13,372 nucleotides of DNA from an uncultured Paraprevotella sp. (GTDB lineage: Bacteria > Bacteroidota > Bacteroidia > Bacteroidales > Bacteroidaceae): positions 1-13,372 of the forward strand of contig CAJUDC010000066.1 in NCBI GenBank assembly GCA_910584955.1, read 5' to 3'. This document shows positions 1-6,722 of the stretch, piece after piece (positions within the stretch are counted from its first letter, which is position 1; every line of letters starts with the position of its first letter). Both the position numbers and the translations under genes were made by a program. The notes under the pieces were generated by a model. That model did no database searches. It worked only from the letters and a program-made list of their open reading frames with translations, and was not told the DNA's origin.

Positions 1-26
1 CAGTGGAACCGAGCCGGTAGAAAATA

Positions 27-563
27 ATGGAAGACGTACAAAATATAGTTTATTCCCGTGATACGGTGGAATTTGTTACCGTTGCGGCGGAATTCTGTGC
101 TTATCTGGAACAGTCGGAAGGGCGTGATCCCTTTGTTTTTCGGAGCACAATGTTGAAAATCCTTCCGCTGCTTTATGTAAAGGCGACGTTGCTGCCCCGG
201 GTGGAGGGGAGCGACGAATATCGGATGGAAGAGCTGGTGACGGAACAGGACTATGAATGGTTGCGTGCTGTGGTGCGCTCGGTGATGGAAGCCGACGATG
301 AATATCTGGATATGAATGCGGCGGATGACATGCAGACCGACGAGGCCCGTCTGTTTTCCGTGTCTGAGAATCTGGCCGACATATACCAGGCCGTCCGAAA
401 TTTTGTGGGCATTTACAAGAACGGGATGGAAGAAGCCATCTATGAGGCGCTTTGGATATTGACGGACAGTTTCGAGTTGTATTGGGGCGAGCGGCTGGTG
501 GATACTCTACGGGTGATGCACCGGTTGCATTATACACCGGGCGGATTGATTTATGACGATTAA
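27..563 (+). CDS. DUF5063 family protein, function unknown
   Basis: A 178-residue soluble acidic protein without signal peptide or membrane segments. The sequence agrees with what I know of the DUF5063 family of Bacteroidetes: an N-terminal helix with FVTVAAEFCAYLE (about residues 16-28), the segment MLKILPLLYVKATLLP (about 42-57), the centre SENLADIYQAVRNFVG (about 112-127) and a C-terminal WGERLVDTLRVMHRLH stretch. All of it looks alpha-helical. No catalytic motif is visible and no function is assigned to the family that I can name. It starts at ATG 27, right after possible stop codons of an upstream reading frame (TAG at 18-20 or TAA at 25-27), so it is probably inside an operon entering from the left. 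The exonuclease starts 55 bases downstream, and this pairing recurs in Bacteroidales, which hints at a link to nucleic acid metabolism (inference). Confidence 0.85.
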   Translation: MEDVQNIVYSRDTVEFVTVAAEFCAYLEQSEGRDPFVFRSTMLKILPLLYVKATLLPRVEGSDEYRMEELVTEQDYEWLRAVVRSVMEADDEYLDMNAADDMQTDEARLFSVSENLADIYQAVRNFVGIYKNGMEEAIYEALWILTDSFELYWGERLVDTLRVMHRLHYTPGGLIYDD

Positions 564-618
564 GAACAGGGCGTTTTCATCTGAAGGCAAACCTTGTACC
601 GGACTTAGACTATAATAT

Positions 619-1269
619 ATGAAAACACTCTTGAATAAATTTGACAAACACGGAATAGCCGCATTACCGCGCGTTTTGTTCGACGGGCGTATCATCGTGA
701 TTCAATCGGAGGGTGAAGCGGAAAAAGCCGTAGACTACCTGCTTACGTTTCCTTTGCTCGGTATAGACACGGAGACCCGGCCTTCGTTTAAACGGGGGTG
801 GACGAACAAGGTAGCTCTTCTGCAAGTCTCTACCCGCGACACTTGCTTCCTGTTCAGGCTGAACCGGATCGGGATGCCGCCGTCCTTGGTGCGCCTGTTA
901 CAGGACGAACGTTGTTTGAAAATCGGCCTTTCTTTACGCGACGATCTGGCATCGTTACGTCGTAGGGGCGATTTTGTTCCGGGCTGTTTCCTGGAATTGC
1001 AGGAGTATGTGAAACATTTTGGGATAGAGGATATGAGTTTGCAGAAGTTGTACGCCAATATCTTCGGTCAGAAGATCTCCAAAGGACAGCGATTGACAAA
1101 TTGGGAAGCCGATGTGTTGACAAGCGGACAGAAGCAGTATGCGGCAACAGATGCCTGGGCGTGTATCCGTATTTATGAAGAGCTGGGACATTTGCAGCAG
1201 ACGGGTGACTACCGCCTGGTAGTGGTGCCGGAGTCGGATGATGCCGCGCCGGAAAGCAGTTCCCATTAA
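619..1269 (+). CDS. 3'-5' exonuclease domain protein (DEDDy, RNase D-like)
   Basis: A 216-residue single-domain protein of the DnaQ-like / RNase D exonuclease superfamily, which removes nucleotides from 3' ends with two metal ions held by four acidic residues. All three Exo motifs can be seen: Exo I as GIDTETRP with D50 and E52, Exo II around KIGLSLRDDLASL with D108/D109, and Exo III as YAATDAW with Y174 and D178, which makes it the DEDDy subtype. There is no HRDC or helicase domain, unlike full-length RNase D or WRN, so the substrate (RNA or DNA) is open. The start ATG 619 follows an A/T-rich stretch (TATAATAT) without a Shine-Dalgarno, as is common in Bacteroidota. The last residues (after about 203) are a loose acidic/serine tail. 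The methyltransferase begins 18 bases after the stop, so the two are probably co-transcribed. Confidence 0.9.
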   Translation: MKTLLNKFDKHGIAALPRVLFDGRIIVIQSEGEAEKAVDYLLTFPLLGIDTETRPSFKRGWTNKVALLQVSTRDTCFLFRLNRIGMPPSLVRLLQDERCLKIGLSLRDDLASLRRRGDFVPGCFLELQEYVKHFGIEDMSLQKLYANIFGQKISKGQRLTNWEADVLTSGQKQYAATDAWACIRIYEELGHLQQTGDYRLVVVPESDDAAPESSSH

Positions 1270-1287
1270 CGACAGTATAAAAAAATT

Positions 1288-2469
1288 ATGTACAAGAATC
1301 TGTATCTGAGACGAGGAAAAGAAGAGAGTTTGAAACGTTTCCATCCCTGGATCTTCTCGGGGGCGGTTCATCATATTGACGGCGATCCCGAAGAGGGGGA
1401 AGTGGTACGTGTGCTCACTTCCGAGGGTGATTTTGTTGCCGTCGGGCATTGGCAGATCGGTTCTATAGCCGTGCGCGTACTGGCTTTTGAGGACATAACG
1501 ATCAACGCCGCTTTCTGGAAATCACGCATAGCGGCAGCTTACGAGGTTCGTCGCAGCATGGGAGTGGCCGATAGTCCGAATAACAATACATACCGTTTGA
1601 TACACGGCGAAGGCGATCATCTGCCCGGTCTGGTGGTGGATGTGTACGGAAAGACAGCCGTCATGCAGGCGCACAGTGTAGGTATGCATGTGGATCGCGA
1701 GGCGATTGCCGGGGCCTTGCAGGAAGTGTTGAAAGGGAACGTGGAAAATGTATATTACAAGAGTGAGACCACATTACCGTTCAAGGCCGCCTTGGGGCAG
1801 GAAAACGGATTTATCCGGGGTGGAGAAACCGACAATGTGGCGGTAGAGAACGGCTTGAAGTTCTATATAGACTGGTTGAAAGGGCAGAAGACCGGTTTTT
1901 TTGTTGACCAGCGTGATAACCGCAGTTTGTTGGAACAGTATGCGGCGGGACGTTCGGTGCTGAATATGTTTTGCTATACCGGAGGATTCAGTGTATACGC
2001 CATGCGTGGCGGGGCACGTCTGGTGCATTCGGTGGACAGTTCGGCCAAGGCGGTGGATCTGGTGAACAGGAACATGGCCTTGAACTTTCCCGAGGACAAA
2101 CGCCACCGGGCCTTTGCCGAAGATGCTTTCAAATACCTGGACGAGATGGGCGACCAATACGATCTCATTATATTGGATCCGCCGGCTTTTGCCAAGCATA
2201 AAGAGGCCTTGCGCAATGCGCTGAAAGGATATACTCGCCTGAATGCAAAAGCTTTTGAGAAGATAAAACCGGGCGGCATTCTCTTCACGTTCAGTTGTTC
2301 GCAAGTCGTCACCAAAGACAATTTCCGGACGGCAGTCTTTACGGCCGCCGCATTGAGCAAGCGCCGTGTACGCATATTGCATCAGTTGCATCAACCGGCA
2401 GATCATCCGATCAACATCTATCATCCCGAAGGGGAATATCTGAAAGGGCTGGTTCTTTATGTAGAATAA
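1288..2469 (+). CDS. rlmI: Class I SAM-dependent rRNA methyltransferase, RlmI-like
   Basis: A 393-residue protein of the RlmI/RlmK family, which in E. coli methylates a cytosine (m5C1962) of 23S rRNA. An N-terminal PUA domain (about 1-75, with the typical HPWIFSGAV at 19-27) binds RNA. A middle domain contains the GEGDHLPGLVVDVY signature (107-120). The C-terminal Rossmann methyltransferase has GFFVDQRDNR (203-212), SAM-binding motif I as NMFCYTGGFSVYA (226-238), an acidic residue of motif II (D250), motif IV DPPAFAK (297-303) and the presumed catalytic cysteine in FSCSQ (C337). The length and motif order match the family. It sits 18 bases behind the exonuclease gene and is closed by a strong hairpin starting 9 bases after the stop, so it is the last gene of the left operon. 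The exact target base in this organism is inferred from the family. Confidence 0.92.
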   Translation: MYKNLYLRRGKEESLKRFHPWIFSGAVHHIDGDPEEGEVVRVLTSEGDFVAVGHWQIGSIAVRVLAFEDITINAAFWKSRIAAAYEVRRSMGVADSPNNNTYRLIHGEGDHLPGLVVDVYGKTAVMQAHSVGMHVDREAIAGALQEVLKGNVENVYYKSETTLPFKAALGQENGFIRGGETDNVAVENGLKFYIDWLKGQKTGFFVDQRDNRSLLEQYAAGRSVLNMFCYTGGFSVYAMRGGARLVHSVDSSAKAVDLVNRNMALNFPEDKRHRAFAEDAFKYLDEMGDQYDLIILDPPAFAKHKEALRNALKGYTRLNAKAFEKIKPGGILFTFSCSQVVTKDNFRTAVFTAAALSKRRVRILHQLHQPADHPINIYHPEGEYLKGLVLYVE

Positions 2470-2477
2470 TTGTTAGG

Positions 2478-2521
2478 CATACAGAAAACGGCGGGCACGG
2501 CAGCCCGCCGTTTTCTGTATG
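2478..2521 (+). terminator. Hairpin terminator after the rRNA methyltransferase operon
   Basis: A perfect 19-bp inverted repeat (2478-2496 with 2503-2521) around the 6-base loop ACGGCA. The arms contain GGCGGGC/GCCCGCC and run into AAAA on the left and TTTT on the right, so the U-rich part lies inside the descending arm. It starts 9 bases after the methyltransferase stop and precedes the proS promoter. It can fold on either strand, but only the + strand has a gene ending here. Confidence 0.8.
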
Positions 2522-2568
2522 TTCGGGGTAAATTTTGCAGTCCTGTGTGCGTTAATCTTTTTAAATAG

Positions 2569-2600
2569 TTCGGTTATTACGGTGAATTTACTTATTTTTG
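2569..2600 (+). promoter_or_regulatory. Probable proS promoter (Bacteroidetes type)
   Basis: The box TATTTTTG at 2593-2600 fits the Bacteroidetes -7 consensus TAnnTTTG. A degenerate -33 element TTCG lies at 2569-2572, 20 bases upstream, which is the usual spacing. Transcription would start near 2606, leaving a leader of about 20 bases before the proS ATG. Its position between the upstream terminator and proS supports it. Confidence 0.55.
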
Positions 2601-2626
2601 CATTTCAATAATCGAAATCAGAAAAT

Positions 2627-4108
2627 ATGGCAAAGGAACTTAAAAATCTGACTAAGCGTAGTGAGAATTATTCGCAATGGTATAACGAATTGGTGGTAAA
2701 GGCGGATTTGGCCGAACAGTCCGATGTGCGCGGTTGTATGGTGATTAAGCCTTACGGATATGCTATCTGGGAAAAGATGCAACGTATTCTGGACGATAAG
2801 TTCAAGGAAACCGGTGTGCAGAACGCGTATTTTCCATTGTTGATTCCCAAGTCCTTCCTGAGCAAAGAAGCCGAACACGTGGAAGGATTTGCCAAAGAAT
2901 GTGCCGTTGTCACACATTATAGATTAAAGACGAACGAGGACAAGACCGGTGTGGTGGTGGATCCCGCCGCCAAGTTGGAAGAAGAACTTATCATTCGTCC
3001 GACTTCGGAGACAATCATCTGGAACACTTACCGCAACTGGATTCACAGTTACCGCGATCTGCCGGTGCTCTGTAATCAGTGGTGCAACGTCATGCGCTGG
3101 GAGATGCGTACGCGCCTGTTCCTCCGCACGGCTGAATTCCTTTGGCAGGAAGGCCATACGGCGCATGCCACAAAAGAGGAGGCCGAAGAACGTGCCAAGC
3201 AGATGCTGAAAGTGTATGCGGATTTTGCAGAGAAATACATGGCGGTGCCTGTTGTGCAGGGCGTTAAGAGTGAGACCGAGCGTTTTGCCGGCGCATTGGA
3301 CACCTATACCATCGAGGCCATGATGCAGGACGGTAAGGCCTTGCAGAGCGGAACTTCCCATTTCCTCGGACAGAATTTCGGAAAAGCGTTCAACGTGCAG
3401 TTCATCAATACGGAGAATAAACTGGATTACGCCTGGGCCACTTCTTGGGGCGTCTCCACCCGTTTGATGGGAGCGCTCATCATGACACATTCGGATGATA
3501 ACGGTCTGGTGCTTCCGCCCGCTCTGGCCCCTATACAGGTGGTGATCGTTCCGATTTATAAAAGTATGGAGCAGTTGAAGGAGATCGATGCCAAGGTGGA
3601 AGGTATCGTAGCCCGGTTGCGCGCTTTGGGTATTTCCGTGAAATACGACAATGCCGACAACAAACGTCCGGGTTTCAAATTTGCCGATTACGAACTCAAG
3701 GGTGTTCCGGTGCGTCTGGTTATGGGAGGCCGCGATCTGGAAAACAATACCGTGGAGGTGATGCGTCGCGATACGCTGGAAAAGGAGACCCGTACGTGTG
3801 ATAACATCGAAGCCTACGTGCAGACGCTGCTGGAGGAGATTCAGGCCAACATCTTTGCCAAGGCCAAGGCATATCGGGATTCGCGTATCTATGAGTGCGA
3901 CGATTACGAGGACTTCAAGGCCCGTGTGAAAGACGGCGGTTTCTTCCTTTGCCATTGGGACGGTACGGCTGAGACAGAGGCTAAAATCAAGGAGGACACC
4001 CAGGCTACGATCCGTTGTGTGCCGTTCGACTACGAGCAGACGCCCGGAACGGATATGGTAAGCGGCAAGCCGGCCACCTGTCGTGTGTTGATCGCCCGTT
4101 CGTATTAA
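2627..4108 (+). CDS. proS: Proline--tRNA ligase, type 3 (archaeal/eukaryotic-like ProRS)
   Basis: A 493-residue class II aminoacyl-tRNA synthetase that charges tRNA-Pro with proline at the expense of ATP in the cytoplasm. Seen in order: motif 1 region with AYFPLLIPKSFL (67-78), the RPTSET proline/ATP-site motif (124-129), motif 2 as MRWEMRTRLFLRTAEFLWQEGHTAH (156-180), the substrate segment GTSHFLGQNFGKAF (242-255), motif 3 with STRLMGALIMTHSDDNGLVLPP (277-298), an anticodon-binding domain from about 303, and the short C-terminal domain ending in Tyr that marks the type-3 enzymes. There is no INS editing domain, as expected for this type. In the C-terminal domain only some of the cysteines that bind zinc in other type-3 enzymes can be seen (in LCHWDGT and IRCVPF). 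It is monocistronic, between its own promoter and a U-tract terminator. Confidence 0.97.
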   Translation: MAKELKNLTKRSENYSQWYNELVVKADLAEQSDVRGCMVIKPYGYAIWEKMQRILDDKFKETGVQNAYFPLLIPKSFLSKEAEHVEGFAKECAVVTHYRLKTNEDKTGVVVDPAAKLEEELIIRPTSETIIWNTYRNWIHSYRDLPVLCNQWCNVMRWEMRTRLFLRTAEFLWQEGHTAHATKEEAEERAKQMLKVYADFAEKYMAVPVVQGVKSETERFAGALDTYTIEAMMQDGKALQSGTSHFLGQNFGKAFNVQFINTENKLDYAWATSWGVSTRLMGALIMTHSDDNGLVLPPALAPIQVVIVPIYKSMEQLKEIDAKVEGIVARLRALGISVKYDNADNKRPGFKFADYELKGVPVRLVMGGRDLENNTVEVMRRDTLEKETRTCDNIEAYVQTLLEEIQANIFAKAKAYRDSRIYECDDYEDFKARVKDGGFFLCHWDGTAETEAKIKEDTQATIRCVPFDYEQTPGTDMVSGKPATCRVLIARSY

Positions 4109-4159
4109 AGATAAATTCTCGTTAGTTTTTTCATAAAGTTTTAAATTTTTGAAGTGAAG

Positions 4160-4189
4160 GCCTGCTGTTGGGAAACAGCAGGCTTTTTT
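4160..4189 (+). terminator. Rho-independent terminator of proS
   Basis: A perfect 10-bp stem, GCCTGCTGTT (4160-4169) with AACAGCAGGC (4174-4183), a 4-base GGGA loop, and six T directly after (4184-4189). It lies 51 bases after the proS stop. Confidence 0.93.
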
Positions 4190-4437
4190 GTTTGCTTCGT
4201 TTTCGGATCAGACAGGGGCGGGCACCGGAAGTTGTTCCGTTCTACGGAAACGAGAGGGCGTTGTCGGCTATGGATCCGGGCCGGCGAGGGGTATCGGGCC
4301 AATCGGGAACGGACTGGACTGATGTGGCGGAGACTATTTTTTAAGGGGCTGCTGATGAGCTACATCAGACAGCCCCTTATGGGTGTGTATGCTTATCGGA
4401 ATCCGTTGTATAAGAGGTTGTCAGCCCTCTTTATACC
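4190..4437. other. Convergent intergenic region without a supported gene
   Basis: This 248-base stretch separates the ends of proS (+) and the GH123 gene (-). An open frame passes through it on the + strand, but it has only a GTG start inside the proS terminator and reads on antisense into the GH123 gene, with composition typical of a shadow. No Bacteroidetes promoter box (TAnnTTTG) was found on either strand. The notable content is two dyads near its right end, listed separately. Confidence 0.6.
4342..4379. repeat. Long hairpin downstream of the GH123 gene
   Basis: TAAGGGGCTG (4342-4351) pairs with CAGCCCCTTA (4370-4379), and CTGATG (4352-4357) with CATCAG (4363-4368). One base (A4369) is bulged and the loop is AGCTA, giving 16 base pairs in all. 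It is 58 bases past the GH123 stop and could end that transcript. On the - strand, however, the hairpin is followed by A residues (six T on the + strand lie at 4337-4342), not the U run of a classical intrinsic terminator, and the + side has no T run either. Confidence 0.5.
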
Positions 4438-4448
4438 TTATTCCGATA
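4394..4448. repeat. Nested dyad spanning the GH123 stop codon
   Basis: TATCGGAAT (4394-4402) is the reverse complement of ATTCCGATA (4440-4448). Inside it TATAAGAGG (4409-4417) pairs with CCTCTTTATA (4426-4435) with one bulged T. The right arm overlaps the last codons and the stop codon (4438-4440) of the minus-strand GH123 gene, so its mRNA could fold into a 3' hairpin at the end of the reading frame. A role in mRNA stability or termination is inference. Confidence 0.35.
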
Positions 4449-6156
4449 GTTTGCGGAGAGCTTCCCGGGCCTTGTTTACCATCGCAGTGGCATTCGGTCC
4501 GTGCAGGTTCTGTGGCATGAAGTCCGACACGATCCGTTCCAACTGTTGCAGCTTCTTTTGATTCCCTTTACGCGTGAACTCTTCGCGCAACAGGCGTACT
4601 TTCTCAGCGTCCTGCACGCCCTCGATGAGGCGTTCCAGGCGTATGCTACTGCCGCCGGGGTAATACAGGAAACAGTCGCCGGCCGGCCAGGTGCGGAAAC
4701 GGGTGTCCTGCAAAGGACGGGCTGTCCAACTGTTGTATGCCCAGCGCAGGTATCCGTCGTATCCGCCTGCCAGCGCGTGCCAAGGGAGCCAGGCGGCTTC
4801 GGCCGGTGCGGAGAAGGTGAACAGGTTGGGATAGGCCTCCGTACAGCATGTATATACGGTGGTGATTTTACCTTCTTTTTGCCGGCGTGCCAGCACCTCG
4901 TCGGGCAACCTTTCGCCGTAGGCCAGGCACAGGTCATACATGCGCGGTTCCACTTCGGGATAATAATGTGCTGCCCCCGAGATCTTATAATCGGGGTCGG
5001 CTTTGTGTATCAGGGCGAAAGCCTCGCGCATCTGATCCATAGCCCGTTCGTCCATGGCGATGGCCGTGCGTTCGAACCATCCCTTGTTTTTCAGATGACG
5101 GGCAAAGTCGGTAAGGAAAGGCAGCCAATACGCTTCGTAGGCGGGGTCGCCCGGTTTGGCATGCACGTACTTCATCGTGTTGCTGGCTTGGTCAAAGTAG
5201 TCGAACTTCAGTGCCCAGGGCACCATCGTGTAGCAGTTGATCTGTTTGTCGATGCCCAGGGACAGCATGAATTCCACCCAACGGTCGAACACGGCATAGT
5301 CGTAGGTCCATGTGCCGTCCAGACGGCGGATGCGTGTCACCATGCTTTCGAACGGGTCTTCGGTCTGACCGTTCCAAGGATATTGCATGACGGTGGTGGT
5401 GATGACTTTCTGTCCGGCGGCAGCCAGCCGTTCCATGATGGGACGCATACGGTCGAAATGCGCTTGGCTCCAAAGCGGCACGTTATAGAACCGTGCCACG
5501 CTGTACGGATTCTGCCAAAGGTCGAGGTGAAATTTCCATTGGGTGGGCGCGGGTAACGTGCGATCGGCTACGTGCAGCCGATAAGGGAGTTTCATCGAGA
5601 CGCCTTCCTCGGCCTGTAGGGTCAGCGTGCCTTTGTATGTGCCCGGACGTGTGTCGGCCGGAACCTGGATGCGCAGCCATACCGGACGGGCCGTACAGGC
5701 CTCCACGTCCATGGTCTGCCTTTCGTCGAGAACGTCGGCCACCAGCAGCGAGTCGAATTTGGAATGATCGGGGCGATGTCCGCATCCGCCGGCAAATTCA
5801 TCGGTGATGACATAGCGCACAAAGGCGGTGGTATGAGCCGTTTCGGGCAGACCGTCTTCGGCCCGGACCGTGATGTGCGACAAGGGACGGGCTGTGTACA
5901 GAACCGCTTGTGCGTTTACGTTCTCTCCCCGCCAGGCGTAGAGATGGAGCAGGGCGCCTGTCTGTTTTCCGGGCAGGGCGAATTTCTCGTATCGTGTGTC
6001 AATGTCGCCCCATACGAAGAGGGGTTTTTCTGCGGCCTTCTGCCATGCGCTTGCTGCGGGTTTCGGTCGGCCGTCGGACAACTCGGTATAGTCGGTCGTC
6101 TGGCTCCAGACGGAACCCGACAGGGCCAAGGCCAACAGGAAATGGAGTGCTTTCAT
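4438..6156 (-). CDS. Secreted glycoside hydrolase, GH123/DUF4091 family
   Basis: A 572-residue protein with an N-terminal signal peptide (MKALHFLLALALSGSVWSQ; cleavage probably near residues 18-19; no lipobox cysteine), so it is expected in the periplasm. Residues about 45-200 form the beta-sandwich typical of the GH123 N-terminal domain (WLRIQVPADTRPGTYKGTLTL at 160-180). From about 205 a TIM-barrel catalytic domain follows (the former DUF4091), with HLDLWQNPYSVARFY, the D369-E370 pair in AIAMDER, and the C-terminal signature LRWAYNSWTARPLQDTRFR through ERLIEGVQDAEKVRLLREE (470-527). GH123 enzymes are retaining beta-N-acetylgalactosaminidases that use an adjacent Asp-Glu pair (Asp for the acetamido group, Glu as acid/base), which fits D369/E370. 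Not every DUF4091 member has been tested on GalNAc substrates, so the sugar remains uncertain. No SusC/SusD or other glycan genes lie beside it. Confidence 0.88.
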   Translation of the reverse strand: MKALHFLLALALSGSVWSQTTDYTELSDGRPKPAASAWQKAAEKPLFVWGDIDTRYEKFALPGKQTGALLHLYAWRGENVNAQAVLYTARPLSHITVRAEDGLPETAHTTAFVRYVITDEFAGGCGHRPDHSKFDSLLVADVLDERQTMDVEACTARPVWLRIQVPADTRPGTYKGTLTLQAEEGVSMKLPYRLHVADRTLPAPTQWKFHLDLWQNPYSVARFYNVPLWSQAHFDRMRPIMERLAAAGQKVITTTVMQYPWNGQTEDPFESMVTRIRRLDGTWTYDYAVFDRWVEFMLSLGIDKQINCYTMVPWALKFDYFDQASNTMKYVHAKPGDPAYEAYWLPFLTDFARHLKNKGWFERTAIAMDERAMDQMREAFALIHKADPDYKISGAAHYYPEVEPRMYDLCLAYGERLPDEVLARRQKEGKITTVYTCCTEAYPNLFTFSAPAEAAWLPWHALAGGYDGYLRWAYNSWTARPLQDTRFRTWPAGDCFLYYPGGSSIRLERLIEGVQDAEKVRLLREEFTRKGNQKKLQQLERIVSDFMPQNLHGPNATAMVNKAREALRKLSE

Positions 6157-6203
6157 GAATGTTGGGTTAAGTTTGAAAAATAAAATTATTCAGGGTTTCC
6201 GAA

Positions 6204-6211
6204 CAAAGATA
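6204..6211 (-). promoter_or_regulatory. -7 box of the GH123 gene promoter
   Basis: On the - strand TATCTTTG matches the Bacteroidetes -7 consensus TAnnTTTG. It lies 48 bases upstream of the GH123 ATG, giving a leader of about 40 bases. No good -33 TTG was found at 19-21 bases. Confidence 0.55.
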
Positions 6212-6383
6212 ATGAATAAATCGCAACGGATCGTTGCCTGCATGCCTTTTTTTCAGGCCGGCTGTGAAAAGGTAAAAAGAATATACAAAACAAAGGCGGT
6301 GAAGGTGCATTTCCTGCGGGGCGGACCGTGTTTTACGAGGCTTGTCCGTAGCCGTTGCATCGGGGTGGGGATGGTGTTGTGCA
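6212..6383. other. Intergenic stretch, nothing recognised
   Basis: Between the GH123 promoter and the 22-bp repeats I see no promoter box on either strand, no hairpin with a T run and no reading frame with protein-like composition. Short overlapping open frames here are G-rich and start or stop without context. The -33 region of the GH123 promoter would fall at its left edge. Confidence 0.45.
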
Positions 6384-6471
6384 GTGATGCTCACCCCGTT
6401 CTTCGGTAATGCGCGTCCCGTTGGAATGTGGTGCGCATCCCGTTACGACGTGGTGCGCATCCCGGTGGGGT
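6384..6471. repeat. Four tandem imperfect 22-bp repeats
   Basis: Units at 6384-6405, 6406-6427, 6428-6449 and 6450-6471 are each exactly 22 bases and have the form GTRRTGCKCRYCCCGKT followed by five variable bases. Units 3 and 4 share their first 15 bases (GTGGTGCGCATCCCG). Unit 2 differs at a few positions and unit 1 is the most diverged. Units 2-4 contain TGCGC, and units 3 and 4 carry the palindrome TGCGCA. The period is not a multiple of three and no gene spans it, so it is a non-coding minisatellite. It lies between the GH123 promoter and the terminator of the candidate ncRNA. Confidence 0.8.
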
Positions 6472-6512
6472 ATTGTAGCGCAGAAAAAAGCGGTCGAAGG
6501 GGCACAAGATGC

Positions 6513-6543
6513 AAAAAAGCCCGCCGGAAAAGAAGCGGCGGGC
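6513..6543 (-). terminator. Rho-independent terminator (- strand)
   Basis: GCCCGCCG (6519-6526) and CGGCGGGC (6536-6543) form an 8-bp GC stem with a 9-base loop. Read on the - strand the stem is followed by six U (6518-6513). It ends transcripts coming from the right: the candidate ncRNA, and any read-through from the acetyltransferase gene whose stop is at 6719. Confidence 0.92.
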
Positions 6544-6687
6544 CTGGTCGGTTGTCAACGGATGTCAATGAAAACGGGCGCGTTCTTCTGCGCCTCCTCC
6601 ATGGAAAAGGAAGGCGGAAAAGGGGCCTGTTGATAAATATATATTACAATATGCCATATTCTTTCTTAGCGCTGTGAGACGTATCCG
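6513..6687 (-). ncRNA. Candidate structured small RNA, about 170 nt (possibly 6S-like)
   Basis: A complete small transcription unit on the - strand: a strong Bacteroidetes promoter (6692-6722), a predicted start near 6687, and a U-tract terminator. The two ends of the RNA pair with each other. CAACGGATGTC at 6556-6566 is complementary to 6678-6691 with one single-base and one two-base bulge, and about 8 of these pairs remain if transcription starts at 6687. Inside, GGCGC (6577-6581) pairs with GCGCC (6590-6594), and CGCCT (6591-6595) with AGGCG (6612-6616). These two helices exclude each other. The closing helix with a large irregular centre and the size recall 6S RNA, the RNA polymerase-binding regulator whose Bacteroidales form has been proposed to be the Bacteroidales-1 motif. 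I cannot confirm that identity by eye. Two tiny open frames inside (30 and 15 codons) have no clear translation signal. Confidence 0.6.
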
Positions 6688-6691
6688 TTTG

Positions 6692-6722
6692 CAAATATAC
6701 AACAATTCGGAGGCTTTGTCAA
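6692..6722 (-). promoter_or_regulatory. Strong Bacteroidetes promoter of the candidate small RNA
   Basis: On the - strand TTG (6722-6720), then exactly 20 bases, then TATATTTG (6699-6692). Both elements and the spacing fit the Bacteroidetes consensus (TTTG/TTG, 19-21 bases, TAnnTTTG). The -33 element overlaps the TGA stop of the upstream acetyltransferase gene. This is the best-matching promoter in the window, and no protein gene follows it before the terminator. Confidence 0.75.

Noticed and set aside
1..26. Tail of an upstream gene
   Set aside because: Two frames end just before the DUF5063 start (TAG at 18-20 and TAA at 25-27). With so few codons visible I cannot choose between them or name a product.
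2924..3955. Long minus-strand frame (343 codons) inside proS
   Set aside because: Antisense shadow of a clearly conserved gene. It is His-rich and has no domain I recognise.
4154..4561. 135-codon + strand frame after proS
   Set aside because: It begins with GTG inside the terminator, runs antisense into the GH123 gene, and its Arg/Cys/Trp-rich composition is typical of a shadow frame.
6384..6471. CRISPR array
   Set aside because: The 22-bp units are contiguous with only 5 variable bases each, without 30-40-base spacers, and no cas genes are nearby.
6555..6602. 15-codon frame (- strand, MEEAQKNAPVFIDIR) before the terminator, possible leader peptide
   Set aside because: No structural gene follows the terminator in the same direction closely enough for attenuation (the GH123 gene has its own promoter), and no run of regulatory codons is present.
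6565..6657. 30-codon reading frame inside the candidate small RNA (- strand, starts MAYCNIYL)
   Set aside because: It lies within the structured transcript, has no Shine-Dalgarno or protein-like pattern, and the pairing of the RNA ends better explains the unit. Proteomics could reopen this.
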